Of a DNA stretch of 64,000 bases, positions 15,652-24,210 are shown piece by piece; positions within the stretch are counted from its first letter, which is position 1; each line of letters begins with the position of its first letter. The notes below the pieces were generated by a model. That model saw only the letters and a list, made by a program, of their open reading frames with translations, made no database searches and had not been told where the DNA came from. Both the position numbers and the translations under genes were made by a program. The DNA lies in the NCBI GenBank assembly GCA_025996865.1, contig BNTV01000011.1, forward strand, positions 9,533 through 73,532, written 5' to 3'. Origin of the DNA: Bacteroidia bacterium (GTDB lineage Bacteria > Bacteroidota > Bacteroidia > Bacteroidales > Azobacteroidaceae).

Positions 15652-17316
15652 ATGAAGATTATCAACTATTTTTTTATTACAATTATTTTGTTTTTCTTAG
15701 TGCCGATAACAGAACTTTCGGCTCAGGTAACTATCGGATCACTGGAAGAGCCGACAAAAGGCGCTTTGTTGCAGTTAAAAGAAATAAGCGGGATAACCGA
15801 CGACAGTCCGGATGCTTATAAAGGTTTGGCTATGCCACGGGTTCATTTAACGGATGAGAACAATCTGTATCCGATGCTTTTGGCCGATCCTGCAGATCCG
15901 GCTTCAGGTCCCAATGCAGACTATACGGCTAATAAATCCTGGTTGGATAAATCGCATACGGGGTTGATTGTTTATAATTCAAATGACGCCTCTCCTTTTA
16001 AAAAAGGACTGTATGTATGGTCAGGGTCCAAATGGGAACCGGCAGGTTCGGCTGATGTTGAAAACGGTTTGACGCTCAGCGGGGGTACCGTGCAGCTTGG
16101 CGGGGCTTTGACAAAAGCAACTACGGTCACATTGGGCGATAATAACCTGTATCTTAACGCCGAAGGCACAGGAAAAGTAGGAATCGGCAGCGATCCGACA
16201 AACAATTCGGCCATATTGGAAATCAATGCCACAGACAAAGGCGTATTATTGCCCCGGGTAGCTTTGACCTCAAACACGGACGCGATAACAATACTGAAGC
16301 CGGCGAAAGGTTTGTTGGTTTACAATACCGGTAAGGGCGTATCTCCGGCAACATCAGAGCCATATACGGTAACCGGATATTTGTTCTGGAGCGGTTCGTC
16401 GTGGAAAACCATCGACAATTTTGAGGCGGTTCAGCCGGTTATCTCCGGCATCAATTGCGCCACTGCCCAGTTAAGTCCGGGCACCTATATGTCCGGCACC
16501 CCGTATTCGGGTATCATGCGTTTGAGTTATACGGGAGGGAACGGAGCCTCCTATACATCCGGAAGTACTTATACCGATAATGGCTTGACTGCCGAACTGC
16601 AGTCCGGACGATTAGAGAACGGAAACGGAGAACTTATTTTCAAAGTAACGGGAACTCCGACGCAAAGTTCGCCAAACACAACGTCATTTTTGATCGACAA
16701 CGCTATGATTCCTTTTTATACCGGCTCATCTTGCAGTGTCGAGGTAGGAGCATTTGAGGGAGCGGATGTGAAAACGGTGGTGGTATTGTCTCCCTTGAAA
16801 CGAACTTCAGACAACGGAGTCTCCGGATGGGCTACGGCTATCACTACGCCCGACGGCTATTTCTCGGTGAGGATATTTGCACGGGATGGAACAACCATGG
16901 AGGCTTCAGATATACAAATCAGGAACAACCGCACCGGTATAGTAACCATTATGTGGAATAGTGCATTTGCATGGCAAGGCGGGTCAAGTGGCGCAAGCAA
17001 CAATAGATTGACATTAAATTCCAATGTCTGGTCAGGTAACGATGGAGACAGCGGCAGCAATACAATTCAAGTAAGCGGCACTTCTCCTACCAGTACCGGG
17101 GCAGCTCCCAACAACACAGCCTGGGGAAATGAAGATGTGTATTTCGGCAATGCTCCCGAACAACGTTCCTACATGTGGACGACAACAGACTCGGCTGACC
17201 AAACCGCCTATATGCTGACATTCATGATGGGATCAAGTAATAACGGAGAAGTAAATCCTACAAGGGCTGCCGCCGCGAAGGCTTTCTTTAAGATAGACCA
17301 GATTACTGCACACTGA
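15652..17316 (+). CDS. Exported protein with two tail-fibre-like modules, paralogue A
   Basis: A 554-aa protein beginning with a clear signal peptide (MKIINYFFITIILFFLVP..LSAQ). An ATG at 15613 in frame would put 13 residues before it, and I reject it because paralogue B starts at the equivalent codon. Two related modules follow: VTIGSLEEPTKGALLQLKE..GLAMPRVHLTD..GLIVYN..GLYVWSGSKW and KVGIGSDPTNNSAILEIN..GVLLPRVALTS..GLLVYN..GYLFWSGSSW. Such modules recur in Bacteroidota surface proteins and resemble tail-fibre repeats. The C-terminal 290 residues are Ser/Gly/Asn-rich and beta-like. Function is unknown; surface display or adhesion is a guess. There is no evident T9SS sorting domain. Confidence 0.75.
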   Translation: MKIINYFFITIILFFLVPITELSAQVTIGSLEEPTKGALLQLKEISGITDDSPDAYKGLAMPRVHLTDENNLYPMLLADPADPASGPNADYTANKSWLDKSHTGLIVYNSNDASPFKKGLYVWSGSKWEPAGSADVENGLTLSGGTVQLGGALTKATTVTLGDNNLYLNAEGTGKVGIGSDPTNNSAILEINATDKGVLLPRVALTSNTDAITILKPAKGLLVYNTGKGVSPATSEPYTVTGYLFWSGSSWKTIDNFEAVQPVISGINCATAQLSPGTYMSGTPYSGIMRLSYTGGNGASYTSGSTYTDNGLTAELQSGRLENGNGELIFKVTGTPTQSSPNTTSFLIDNAMIPFYTGSSCSVEVGAFEGADVKTVVVLSPLKRTSDNGVSGWATAITTPDGYFSVRIFARDGTTMEASDIQIRNNRTGIVTIMWNSAFAWQGGSSGASNNRLTLNSNVWSGNDGDSGSNTIQVSGTSPTSTGAAPNNTAWGNEDVYFGNAPEQRSYMWTTTDSADQTAYMLTFMMGSSNNGEVNPTRAAAAKAFFKIDQITAH

Positions 17317-17403
17317 TACATTTCATATTGAGCTACTGAGACGATATTGCACAAGCAAGCATTACTATTGACGACTAAGTTAACAATAGTATGTATTTTC
17401 ATC

Positions 17404-17462
17404 AGATGTCTCGACTCCGCTTCGCGTCGCTCGACAGGACGCCGCAGGTGGTCGAGACATCT
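17404..17462. repeat. Palindromic dispersed repeat at the duplication junction
   Basis: AGATGTCTCGAC (17404-17415) is matched by its exact inverse complement GTCGAGACATCT (17451-17462); the centre holds cgcttcgcgtcgctcg and GACAGGACGCCGC. It belongs to the same family as the modules at 8351 and 23466 and lies 10 bp before the start of the second duplicated unit. Confidence 0.8.
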
Positions 17463-17472
17463 CATGTTCAAT

Positions 17473-17748
17473 GCACAAACAAATCCCGGAATTACATAAA
17501 CAGAGTTTGTGCTATACAAAAAAAGAGGAATCCGTTGTGTTTATTTTAATTTTCATCCTGCTTTAACTATCGAAGCTTGTTTTTTTATCAAATGAACTTC
17601 AAATAAATGTTTGTTTGATTTATTTTATTATAAAATAATTTTCTTTGCTGAAATTCACACGAAAAATGACGGATATAGCTTCAAAAATTCCCGTTTTATA
17701 AAAAATTTGGTTGTTAATTTGCGCCTTAATTTTTAATATTATAAAAAG
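17473..17748 (+). repeat. Right copy of the duplicated upstream region, with remnant of the HTH gene
   Basis: GCACAAACAAATCCCGGAAT matches the final codons of the helix-turn-helix gene (HKQISELYK in the original, HKQIPELHK here, without its stop) and the rest matches the region before paralogue A. This shows that the tandem duplication of about 2.1 kb began inside the 3' end of the regulator gene. Confidence 0.8.
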
Positions 17749-19413
17749 ATGAAAATTATCAACGGTTTTTTTATTACAATTATTTTGTTTTCCTTATTGC
17801 CGATAATGGAACTTTCGGCTCAGGTAACTATCGGATTATCGGAAATACCGGCAGCAGGCGCTTTGTTGCAGTTAAAAGAAATAAGCGGGATAACCGACGA
17901 CAGTCCGGATGCTTATAAAGGTTTGGCTATGCCACGGGTTCATTTAACGGATGAGAACAATCTGTATCCGATGTTTTTGGCCGATCCGGCAAATCCGGTT
18001 TCAGGTCCCAATACAGACTATACGGCTGATAAATCCGCGTTGGATAAATTGCATACGGGGTTGATTGTTTATAATTCAAATGACGCCTCTCCTTTTAAAA
18101 AAGGACTGTATGTATGGTCAGGGTCCAAATGGGAACCGGCAGGTTCGGCTGATGTTGAAAACGGTTTGACGCTCAGCGGGGGTACCGTGCAGCTTGGCGG
18201 GGCTTTGACAAAAGCAACTACGGTCACATTGGGCGATAATAACCTGTATCTTAACGCCGAAGGCGCAGGAAAAGTAGGAATCGGCAGCGCTCCGGCAAAC
18301 AGTTCGGCCATATTGGAAATCAATGCCGCAGACAAAGGCGTATTATTGCCCCGGGTAGCTTTGACCTCAAACACGGACGCGACAACAATACCGAATCCGG
18401 CGCAGGGTTTGTTGGTTTACAATACCGGTACGGGCGTATCCTCGGTAACAGGGCCATATACGGTAAGCGGATATTTGTTCTGGAGCGGTTCAGCGTGGAA
18501 AACCATCGACAATTTTGAGGCGGTTCAGCCGATTATTTCCGGCATCAATTGCGCCACTGCCCAGTTAAGTCCTGGCACCTATACGGCCGGCACCCCGTAT
18601 TCGGGTATCATGCGTTTGCATTATACGGGAGGGAACGGAGCTTCTTATACATCCGGCAGTACTTGTATTGATAATGGCTTGACTGCCGAACTGCAGTCCG
18701 GACGATTAGAGAACGGAAATGGAGAATTTATTTTCAAAGTAACGGGAACTCCGGCGCTAAGTTCGCCAAACAAAACGACATTTTCGATCGACAACACTAT
18801 GATCCCTTTCTATACCGGCGCTGCTTGCAATGTCGAGGTAGGAGCACATGCCGGAGCGGAAGTGAAAACGGTGGCGGTTATGGAGCCTTTTACCTACACC
18901 TCCACAGCAGAAAGCGGCAGAAACGGATATCAGGTAGTTGCCACAACGCCCGACGGTAAATTTTCGGTACGGGTATTTATTTATTCGGGGAATACTTTTG
19001 AAAATGCCAATTTGCAAATCAAGTCCAATGTAGGAGAGGTCAGGATTGCCTCGAACGAGGCGGCTACTTGGGCTGGAGGTTCCGGAGGTTATGCGCGAAA
19101 CAATTTTCCTGTGGCAACTTCATGGTGTGGAAATGCAGATAACGCCAACAACAGTGACGAAAACGTACGCACAATACAAAACGCCGGCAACTTTCCCAGT
19201 TGGGGTGATCAAGCTGTTTATGTTAGTGGCAGGCCGGAATACAGAACTTACAGCTGGACGAACAAGGATCAAAACGATAAAGTGTTTTATACATTTCGTT
19301 TTATGATGATGGCGTCTTCAGGCTCTACAACAGCGGATAACAGCAGTTGTTCGGGCGGAACCTGTACGGATACCAAAGCATTCTTCCTGATAGAACAGAT
19401 TACTGCGCAGTGA
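17749..19413 (+). CDS. Exported protein with two tail-fibre-like modules, paralogue B
   Basis: A 554-aa paralogue of the protein encoded at 15652-17316, with the same signal peptide and the same two modules (VTIGLSEIPAAGALLQLKE and KVGIGSAPANSSAILEIN). The DNA from about 18077 to 18290 is almost identical to the first copy, while the last 180 residues differ strongly (TYTSTAESGRNGYQVVATT, RPEYRTYSWTNKDQNDK). Both end with a related AFFxIxQITAx tail. The pattern of a constant core and a divergent C-terminus suggests exchange between the copies or diversifying selection. Function is unknown. Confidence 0.75.
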   Translation: MKIINGFFITIILFSLLPIMELSAQVTIGLSEIPAAGALLQLKEISGITDDSPDAYKGLAMPRVHLTDENNLYPMFLADPANPVSGPNTDYTADKSALDKLHTGLIVYNSNDASPFKKGLYVWSGSKWEPAGSADVENGLTLSGGTVQLGGALTKATTVTLGDNNLYLNAEGAGKVGIGSAPANSSAILEINAADKGVLLPRVALTSNTDATTIPNPAQGLLVYNTGTGVSSVTGPYTVSGYLFWSGSAWKTIDNFEAVQPIISGINCATAQLSPGTYTAGTPYSGIMRLHYTGGNGASYTSGSTCIDNGLTAELQSGRLENGNGEFIFKVTGTPALSSPNKTTFSIDNTMIPFYTGAACNVEVGAHAGAEVKTVAVMEPFTYTSTAESGRNGYQVVATTPDGKFSVRVFIYSGNTFENANLQIKSNVGEVRIASNEAATWAGGSGGYARNNFPVATSWCGNADNANNSDENVRTIQNAGNFPSWGDQAVYVSGRPEYRTYSWTNKDQNDKVFYTFRFMMMASSGSTTADNSSCSGGTCTDTKAFFLIEQITAQ

Positions 19414-19473
19414 TAGATTGTTCCCCGGATTGGAAACGTAGTTGCTGAAACGAATAAATTTTTTATAAAAGGC

Positions 19474-19503
19474 TTGTAAATTAAAAAATAATTCTTACCT
19501 TTG
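19474..19503 (+). promoter_or_regulatory. Promoter of tRNA-Phe
   Basis: TTG (19474-19476), 19 nt, TACCTTTG (19496-19503), an exact consensus arrangement; the tRNA begins 18 bp later. Confidence 0.65.
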
Positions 19504-19521
19504 CAACCGCAAAATGGGAAA

Positions 19522-19594
<73 letters not shown>

Positions 19595-19699
19595 CGAAAG
19601 CAAAAAGAAGCAAAACCCCGAAAGTCATTGATTTTCGGGATTTTTCGTTTTTTGCGGGAAAAGCAAAATAGAGCGGAATATGGAAGTTTGAAAAGAAGA

Positions 19700-21238
19700 A
19701 TGTTTACCACAGAACAAATAAAACAACTCATCCCCCAAGGCGAAACCACCACCGTCCAATTCAAAATCCGGTCGGAGGAAGCCTATAAAATGGGTGTGGA
19801 AATGGTCGCTTTCAGCAATACGCAAGGCGGGATATTGCTCATTGGCGTGGACGACAAGACCGGCGTTATTTCCGGCTTATCGTTCGAGGAAATCCAACAA
19901 ACCAATGCACTCCTTGTCAATGCCGCATCTGAAAATGTGAAGCCCGCTATCGTAATCGCTACCGAAACGGTAAACGTTGACGGACAAAATATTATCGTCG
20001 CAACCATTCCCAAAGGTAAAGACAAACCGTACAAAGACAACAAAGGCATTATCTGGGTAAAAAACGGATCGGACAAGCGCAAAGTCTTTTCCAATGCCGA
20101 ATTGCGCGTGATGATGCAGAGTTGCGGCAACCTTTCCGCCGATTGCGACAGTGTGGAAAATACATCGTACACGGATATTTCGGAGACAACACTCAAAAAT
20201 TTTTTTTACGAACGGTACACTGAAGAATGTAAAAAGGCAGGCATTACCAACGATACGGTTTTAGACAGGGAGATAGACGAAATCGTTCAGGCGATTGACA
20301 AGAATTTCACGGTCGAAAAACTCTTGCAAAACCTGCAATTGATGGACGCAAGCGGACAACTTACCTTATCGGGTCTGCTTTTGTTGGGCAAAAGTATTCA
20401 ACGGTACAGACCGGTTTTTACAATCAAGTGCGTGTCGTTTGTCGGTAACACAGAGGCAAGTACCCAATTTCGCGACAAGATGCGCGACCGCGATGCGGAA
20501 GGTAATTTGCTCACGCAGTACAACGCCGCCATTTCGTTTGTTACCCGAAATTTGAAAACCGTTCAGGTTGAAAAAGAATTTAACACGCAGGGACAATTGG
20601 AAATCCCGCTCGAAGTGTTTGTCGAGCTATTGACGAATGCGTTTGTCCATCGCGATTATTACATCAATTCGCCCATTCGTCTGTTTATTTTCGACAACCG
20701 GATTGAGATACATTCGCCCGGTATTTTACCCGATGGAGTTACTGAAGAAAGCATCAAACGCGGAATTTCCGTTCCCCGCAACAAGCTGCTTTTTGAAAAT
20801 GCAAAAGATATTCTGCCTTACACCGGCATCGGTAGTGGGATTATGCGGGCAATGCAGAGTTATGACAAGATTTCGTTCAAGAATGATTTTGTGCGGGAAG
20901 AATTTATCACGACTTTGAAAAGAGATGAGATACCGGACGAATTGATAATTGATACTGCAAATTTCGGTGTAAATGAGGGTATAAGTAATGAAGATGAGGG
21001 AATAAAATCGGGTAATGATACTGTAAATGATACTGTAAATGATACTGTAAATGATACTGTAAATTTGAGTATCATAAAATTAATATCGGAAAACGAAAGA
21101 ATAACGTTAAACGAAATTGCAGAAAAAATAGGAAAAACAAGAATTACAGTTATTCGCAGAATAGATAAACTTAAAGCAGAGGGTATTATCGAACGTTTTG
21201 GCTCAGACAAAACCGGCGGCTACCGGATAAAGCAATAA
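19700..21238 (+). CDS. AlbA_2 (Schlafen-like) domain putative regulator with winged helix
   Basis: A 512-aa cytoplasmic protein. The N-terminal AlbA_2/divergent AAA-4 domain (residues 10-125) has FSNTQGGILLIGVDDKTG and GIIWVKNGSDKRK; the middle has the ATP-binding-like C-terminal domain with ELLTNAFVHRDYY and IEIHSPGILPDGV; the end is a winged helix-turn-helix (ERITLNEIAEKIGKTRITVIRRI). Four copies of NDTV separate the last two parts. The longest frame starts inside tRNA-Phe (19565), so I use the ATG at 19700. Related proteins are often linked to mobile islands and their role is unclear. It is next to a tRNA and a restriction-modification remnant. Confidence 0.85.
   Translation: MFTTEQIKQLIPQGETTTVQFKIRSEEAYKMGVEMVAFSNTQGGILLIGVDDKTGVISGLSFEEIQQTNALLVNAASENVKPAIVIATETVNVDGQNIIVATIPKGKDKPYKDNKGIIWVKNGSDKRKVFSNAELRVMMQSCGNLSADCDSVENTSYTDISETTLKNFFYERYTEECKKAGITNDTVLDREIDEIVQAIDKNFTVEKLLQNLQLMDASGQLTLSGLLLLGKSIQRYRPVFTIKCVSFVGNTEASTQFRDKMRDRDAEGNLLTQYNAAISFVTRNLKTVQVEKEFNTQGQLEIPLEVFVELLTNAFVHRDYYINSPIRLFIFDNRIEIHSPGILPDGVTEESIKRGISVPRNKLLFENAKDILPYTGIGSGIMRAMQSYDKISFKNDFVREEFITTLKRDEIPDELIIDTANFGVNEGISNEDEGIKSGNDTVNDTVNDTVNDTVNLSIIKLISENERITLNEIAEKIGKTRITVIRRIDKLKAEGIIERFGSDKTGGYRIKQ
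21014..21061 (+). repeat. 12-bp tandem repeat, four copies
   Basis: AATGATACTGTA repeated four times without change encodes NDTV x4 between the ATP-binding-like and winged-helix parts. A 12-bp period keeps the frame if copies are gained or lost. Confidence 0.9.
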
Positions 21239-21327
21239 TTTCTTCCGATGAAAGAAAAATATTTGACTGTACCAAAATCTCCCCGCACCTTTGTTCCTGG
21301 AAACAACTCAAAGAGTAAACTACCGCA

Positions 21328-21471
21328 GAACAGCCATACAATCCGGAAAAAGCAAACGGAAAAGATATTTTTGGTTATAACGGTGGACTGTTCAAACATG
21401 ATGCGCTGTTAAATGAATTGATAATCGACGATGATGTATTGAAATATCGAACAAATTATAAATTAAAATAA
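21328..21471 (+). pseudogene. C-terminal remnant of a restriction-modification enzyme
   Basis: A 47-codon open stretch without start codon reads NPEKANGKDIFGYNGGLF then KHDALLNELIIDDDVL. This matches the NGGLF segment seen in type IIG/Eco57I-like restriction-methylase proteins. Nothing else of the gene remains. The rest of 21239-21641 holds only this piece and the promoter of the next gene. Confidence 0.45.
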
Positions 21472-21574
21472 CATGAACGGAAGACAAGTATCACAAAGAA
21501 TGTTCTTTAGATTGGCAAAGACATAATAATGAGTGGATGATAATAAAAAAATATAGTAGAAAATAGAAGATAAC

Positions 21575-21606
21575 TTTGTAAATTTCCCGTCATTTCCCTA
21601 CCTTTG
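21575..21606 (+). promoter_or_regulatory. Promoter of the sialate O-acetylesterase gene
   Basis: TTTG (21575-21578), 20 nt, TACCTTTG (21599-21606); the ATG is 36 bp downstream. Confidence 0.6.
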
Positions 21607-21641
21607 TTCTTACTTTTTAAACAATAAAAAACAATAATCCA

Positions 21642-23078
21642 ATGAAAAAAAAAGTTTTAAAGTCATTACTTTTCTGCTTCGCTTTATCTTTGATGAGCAA
21701 CATAGCCAACGCAGAAATAAAATTAGCGAAAGTTTTCACCGACAACATGGTGCTGCAACAAAAAACCGAAGCGCCCGTCTGGGGAAAAGCCACACCGGAA
21801 AAAGAAGTGAAAATCACTACTTCGTGGAACAATCAAACCTATAAAGTAAAAGCCGATAAAGCCGGGAAATGGATGGTGAAAGTGAATACTCCGAATGCCG
21901 GAGGCCCCTACTCCATCGTTATTTCCGATGGTAAATCCCTTACTTTGAACAATATTCTGATTGGCGAAGTATGGATTTGTTCCGGTCAGTCAAACATGGA
22001 AATGCCTTTAGCCGGTTGGGGAAAAATCAAAGATTACGAAAAGGAAATTGCAGAAGCCAATTATCCCAACATTCGTTTGTTGCATGTGGATAAATCCGCT
22101 TCCACCAAACCGTTGGACGATTTGGTCAGCACGCGCAACGGCTGGCAAGCATGTTCGCCGGAAAACATTGCAGCGTTTTCGTCAACCGCTTATTTCTTCG
22201 GACGGGATTTGTATAAAAACCTGAATATTCCCATCGGTCTCATTAGTACCTCCTGGGGCGGAACCATCGCTGAAGCATGGACAAGCAGCGAAAGCTTAGA
22301 ATATATGCCGGATTTCAAACAAGCCTTGGAGAATATGAAAAATCAACCGGCAGAGGTAAAAACCGATAATCCGAATCGCGTAACCGTTTTATACAATGGC
22401 ATGATTCATCCTTTGGTTCCCTTTGCTTTCCAGGGAGCTATCTGGTATCAAGGAGAATCAAACGCCAGCAGGGCAGCTCAATACAAAGAACTATTTCCGT
22501 TGATGATTCGCGATTGGAGAAAAGCCTGGGGCAAGGATTTCCCGTTCTATTTCGTCCAATTGGCCAATTTTAAAGACCAAAAACCCGAACCGGCTTATTC
22601 CGATTGGGCGGAACTGCGTGAAGCTCAACTACAAACGCTTCATTTGGACAATACCGGAATGGCCGTTATCATCGACATCGGGGATGCCAAAGATATTCAT
22701 CCGAAAAACAAACAGGATGTCGGTTTGCGTTTAGCGCTCAATGCCCGCGCAAAAACGTACCATGAAAAAATTACTTATTCAGGGCCGGTTTATGAATCGT
22801 ACAAAATATACGGTGACAAAATCCATATCCTTTTCAGTCAGGCAGATGGTTTAAAAACAAACGACGGTTCGGAAATCAAAGGCTTTGCCATTGCCGGTTC
22901 CGATCACGTTTTTCATTGGGCGAATGCCGTCATCAAAGGAAACGAAATAATAGTCAGTTCGCCGGATGTAAAATTTCCGGTTGCAGTTCGTTACGCATGG
23001 GCAGACAATCCGGTTTGCAATCTCTATAACGGAGCAAATTTGCCGGCATCGCCTTTCCGCACGGACGTTTGGAAATAA
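21642..23078 (+). CDS. Sialate O-acetylesterase family protein (SASA domain)
   Basis: Exported esterase expected to remove O-acetyl groups from sialic acids or other glycans. The 478-aa protein has a signal peptide (residues 1-24), a short beta domain, then the SGNH-type SASA domain: block I CSGQSNMEMPL with nucleophile Ser117, TSWGGTIAEAW, IWYQGESNA, and the Asp-x-x-His-like block DAKDIHPKNKQDVG. Family members act on acetylated sialic acid, but many Bacteroidota versions act on plant glycans, and no sialidase is nearby, so the substrate is open. The next gene follows after 1 bp. Confidence 0.88.
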   Translation: MKKKVLKSLLFCFALSLMSNIANAEIKLAKVFTDNMVLQQKTEAPVWGKATPEKEVKITTSWNNQTYKVKADKAGKWMVKVNTPNAGGPYSIVISDGKSLTLNNILIGEVWICSGQSNMEMPLAGWGKIKDYEKEIAEANYPNIRLLHVDKSASTKPLDDLVSTRNGWQACSPENIAAFSSTAYFFGRDLYKNLNIPIGLISTSWGGTIAEAWTSSESLEYMPDFKQALENMKNQPAEVKTDNPNRVTVLYNGMIHPLVPFAFQGAIWYQGESNASRAAQYKELFPLMIRDWRKAWGKDFPFYFVQLANFKDQKPEPAYSDWAELREAQLQTLHLDNTGMAVIIDIGDAKDIHPKNKQDVGLRLALNARAKTYHEKITYSGPVYESYKIYGDKIHILFSQADGLKTNDGSEIKGFAIAGSDHVFHWANAVIKGNEIIVSSPDVKFPVAVRYAWADNPVCNLYNGANLPASPFRTDVWK

Positions 23079-23079
23079 T

Positions 23080-23991
23080 ATGAAGCTATTAACACCCGAA
23101 AATTGGCCGGACTACGAATTAATTGATACCGGCGATTACGAAAAACTCGAACGATTCGGGAAATACATCCTGCGCCGTCCCGAGCCGCAGGCCGTATGGC
23201 GGAAAGCCTTGCCCGAAAAGGATTGGGAGCGTCAAACGGACGCTTGGTTCAAAAAAGAAAAAGGCAAAGCCCATTCGGAAGGTAATGAAAAAGGAGAATG
23301 GATGTTAAACCCGAAAATGCCGCAACAATGGTTCATCTCCTATCCCTATAAAAACAGGGGATTAAGATTCCGGCTGGGACTTACGGCTTTTAAACACGTC
23401 GGGATTTTCCCGGAACAGGCTGAGAATTGGAACTATATATATGAAGTGATTAACGGCTTTAGGGCAGATGTCTCCACTTCGGCCGATAGGACGCCGAAAG
23501 TTTTAAACTTGTTCGCATATACCGGCGGCGCCTCCTTGGCTGCTAAAGCCGCCGGAGCGGATGTGACTCATGTTGATTCTGTCCGGCAGGTTCTAAGCTG
23601 GTCTCGTGAAAACATGGAAGCATCCGGTCTCGACAACATCCGCTGGGTTTGTGAAGACGCGCTGAAATTTGTGAAGCGGGAAGCCAAGCGAGGGAAAAAA
23701 TATCAGGGAATTATCCTCGATCCCCCTGCTTACGGGCGCGGTCCCGAAGGCGAAAAATGGATTTTGGAAGATCATATCGCAGAATTAATGGAGGCTTGCA
23801 GCCGGATTTCGGACGAAAATAAAGCCTTTTGCGTGCTCAACCTTTACTCCATGGGATTTTCTTCCCTGATTGCCGGGAATCTGATGAAAGATTATCTTCC
23901 GAAAAACACAACCCTTGAATTCGGCGAATTATTTTTACAGGATAGCGCCGGTCGAAAACTGCCTTTAAGCGTATTTTGCCGAAGTCAATAG
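23080..23991 (+). CDS. Class I SAM-dependent methyltransferase (RlmI/RlmK-C-like)
   Basis: Probable rRNA methyltransferase. The 303-aa protein has SAM motif I VLNLFAYTGGASLAAKAAGA, acidic HVDSV, WVCEDALKFV and the catalytic-type motif IV LDPPAYGRG. It lacks the PUA domain of RlmI, so target assignment is not possible. The start at 23080 is chosen because it follows the upstream stop by 1 bp; the in-frame extension back to 22981 lies within the esterase gene. Just before motif I, ADVSTSADRTPK looks like an insertion encoded by a decayed dispersed repeat (23466-23496). Confidence 0.88.
   Translation: MKLLTPENWPDYELIDTGDYEKLERFGKYILRRPEPQAVWRKALPEKDWERQTDAWFKKEKGKAHSEGNEKGEWMLNPKMPQQWFISYPYKNRGLRFRLGLTAFKHVGIFPEQAENWNYIYEVINGFRADVSTSADRTPKVLNLFAYTGGASLAAKAAGADVTHVDSVRQVLSWSRENMEASGLDNIRWVCEDALKFVKREAKRGKKYQGIILDPPAYGRGPEGEKWILEDHIAELMEACSRISDENKAFCVLNLYSMGFSSLIAGNLMKDYLPKNTTLEFGELFLQDSAGRKLPLSVFCRSQ
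23466..23496 (+). repeat. Decayed dispersed repeat inside the methyltransferase gene
   Basis: AGATGTCTC..CCGATAGGACGCCG shares its beginning and end with the repeat at 17404 (AGATGTCTC..GACAGGACGCCG) and with the module at 8351. It is in frame and encodes DVSTSADRTP. The match is short, so chance is not excluded. Confidence 0.45.
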
Positions 23992-24132
23992 TTGGATAAA
24001 ACCTGCTGTATTTATTATATTAAAAAACAAATTAATCACATGAAAATCCGTGTTGATAGACAGATTATAAATATATACCCGTAATCCATTTGTTAAAAAA
24101 ACATTGAATTCAATCAATTTTTTTATTTTTAA

Positions 24133-24163
24133 TTTGCTAATCTAAAAATCATTCGTACATTTG
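24133..24163 (+). promoter_or_regulatory. Promoter of the LacI-family gene
   Basis: TTTG (24133-24136), 19 nt, TACATTTG (24156-24163). The operator begins 6 bp after the -7 box, at the expected transcription start. Confidence 0.65.
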
Positions 24164-24168
24164 TGGCG

Positions 24169-24180
24169 TTAACCGGTTAA
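24169..24180 (+). promoter_or_regulatory. LacI-family operator, copy 1
   Basis: TTAACCGGTTAA is a perfect 12-bp palindrome with the central CG of LacI-type operators. Its position over the start site implies that the regulator represses itself. Confidence 0.75.
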
Positions 24181-24210
24181 GTTGACGCTAAACTTTAAAG
24201 AAATAAAAAC

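Noticed and set aside
21014..21061. CRISPR-like direct repeats
   Set aside because: Units are contiguous 12-mers without spacers and lie in a coding frame.
24031..24090. 14-codon ORF (MKIRVDRQIINIYP) before lacI
   Set aside because: Only the AAATTAATCACATGAAA start context is notable and it is shared with real starts at 50947 and 55600; no other support for a peptide. The rest of 23992-24132 shows no gene.
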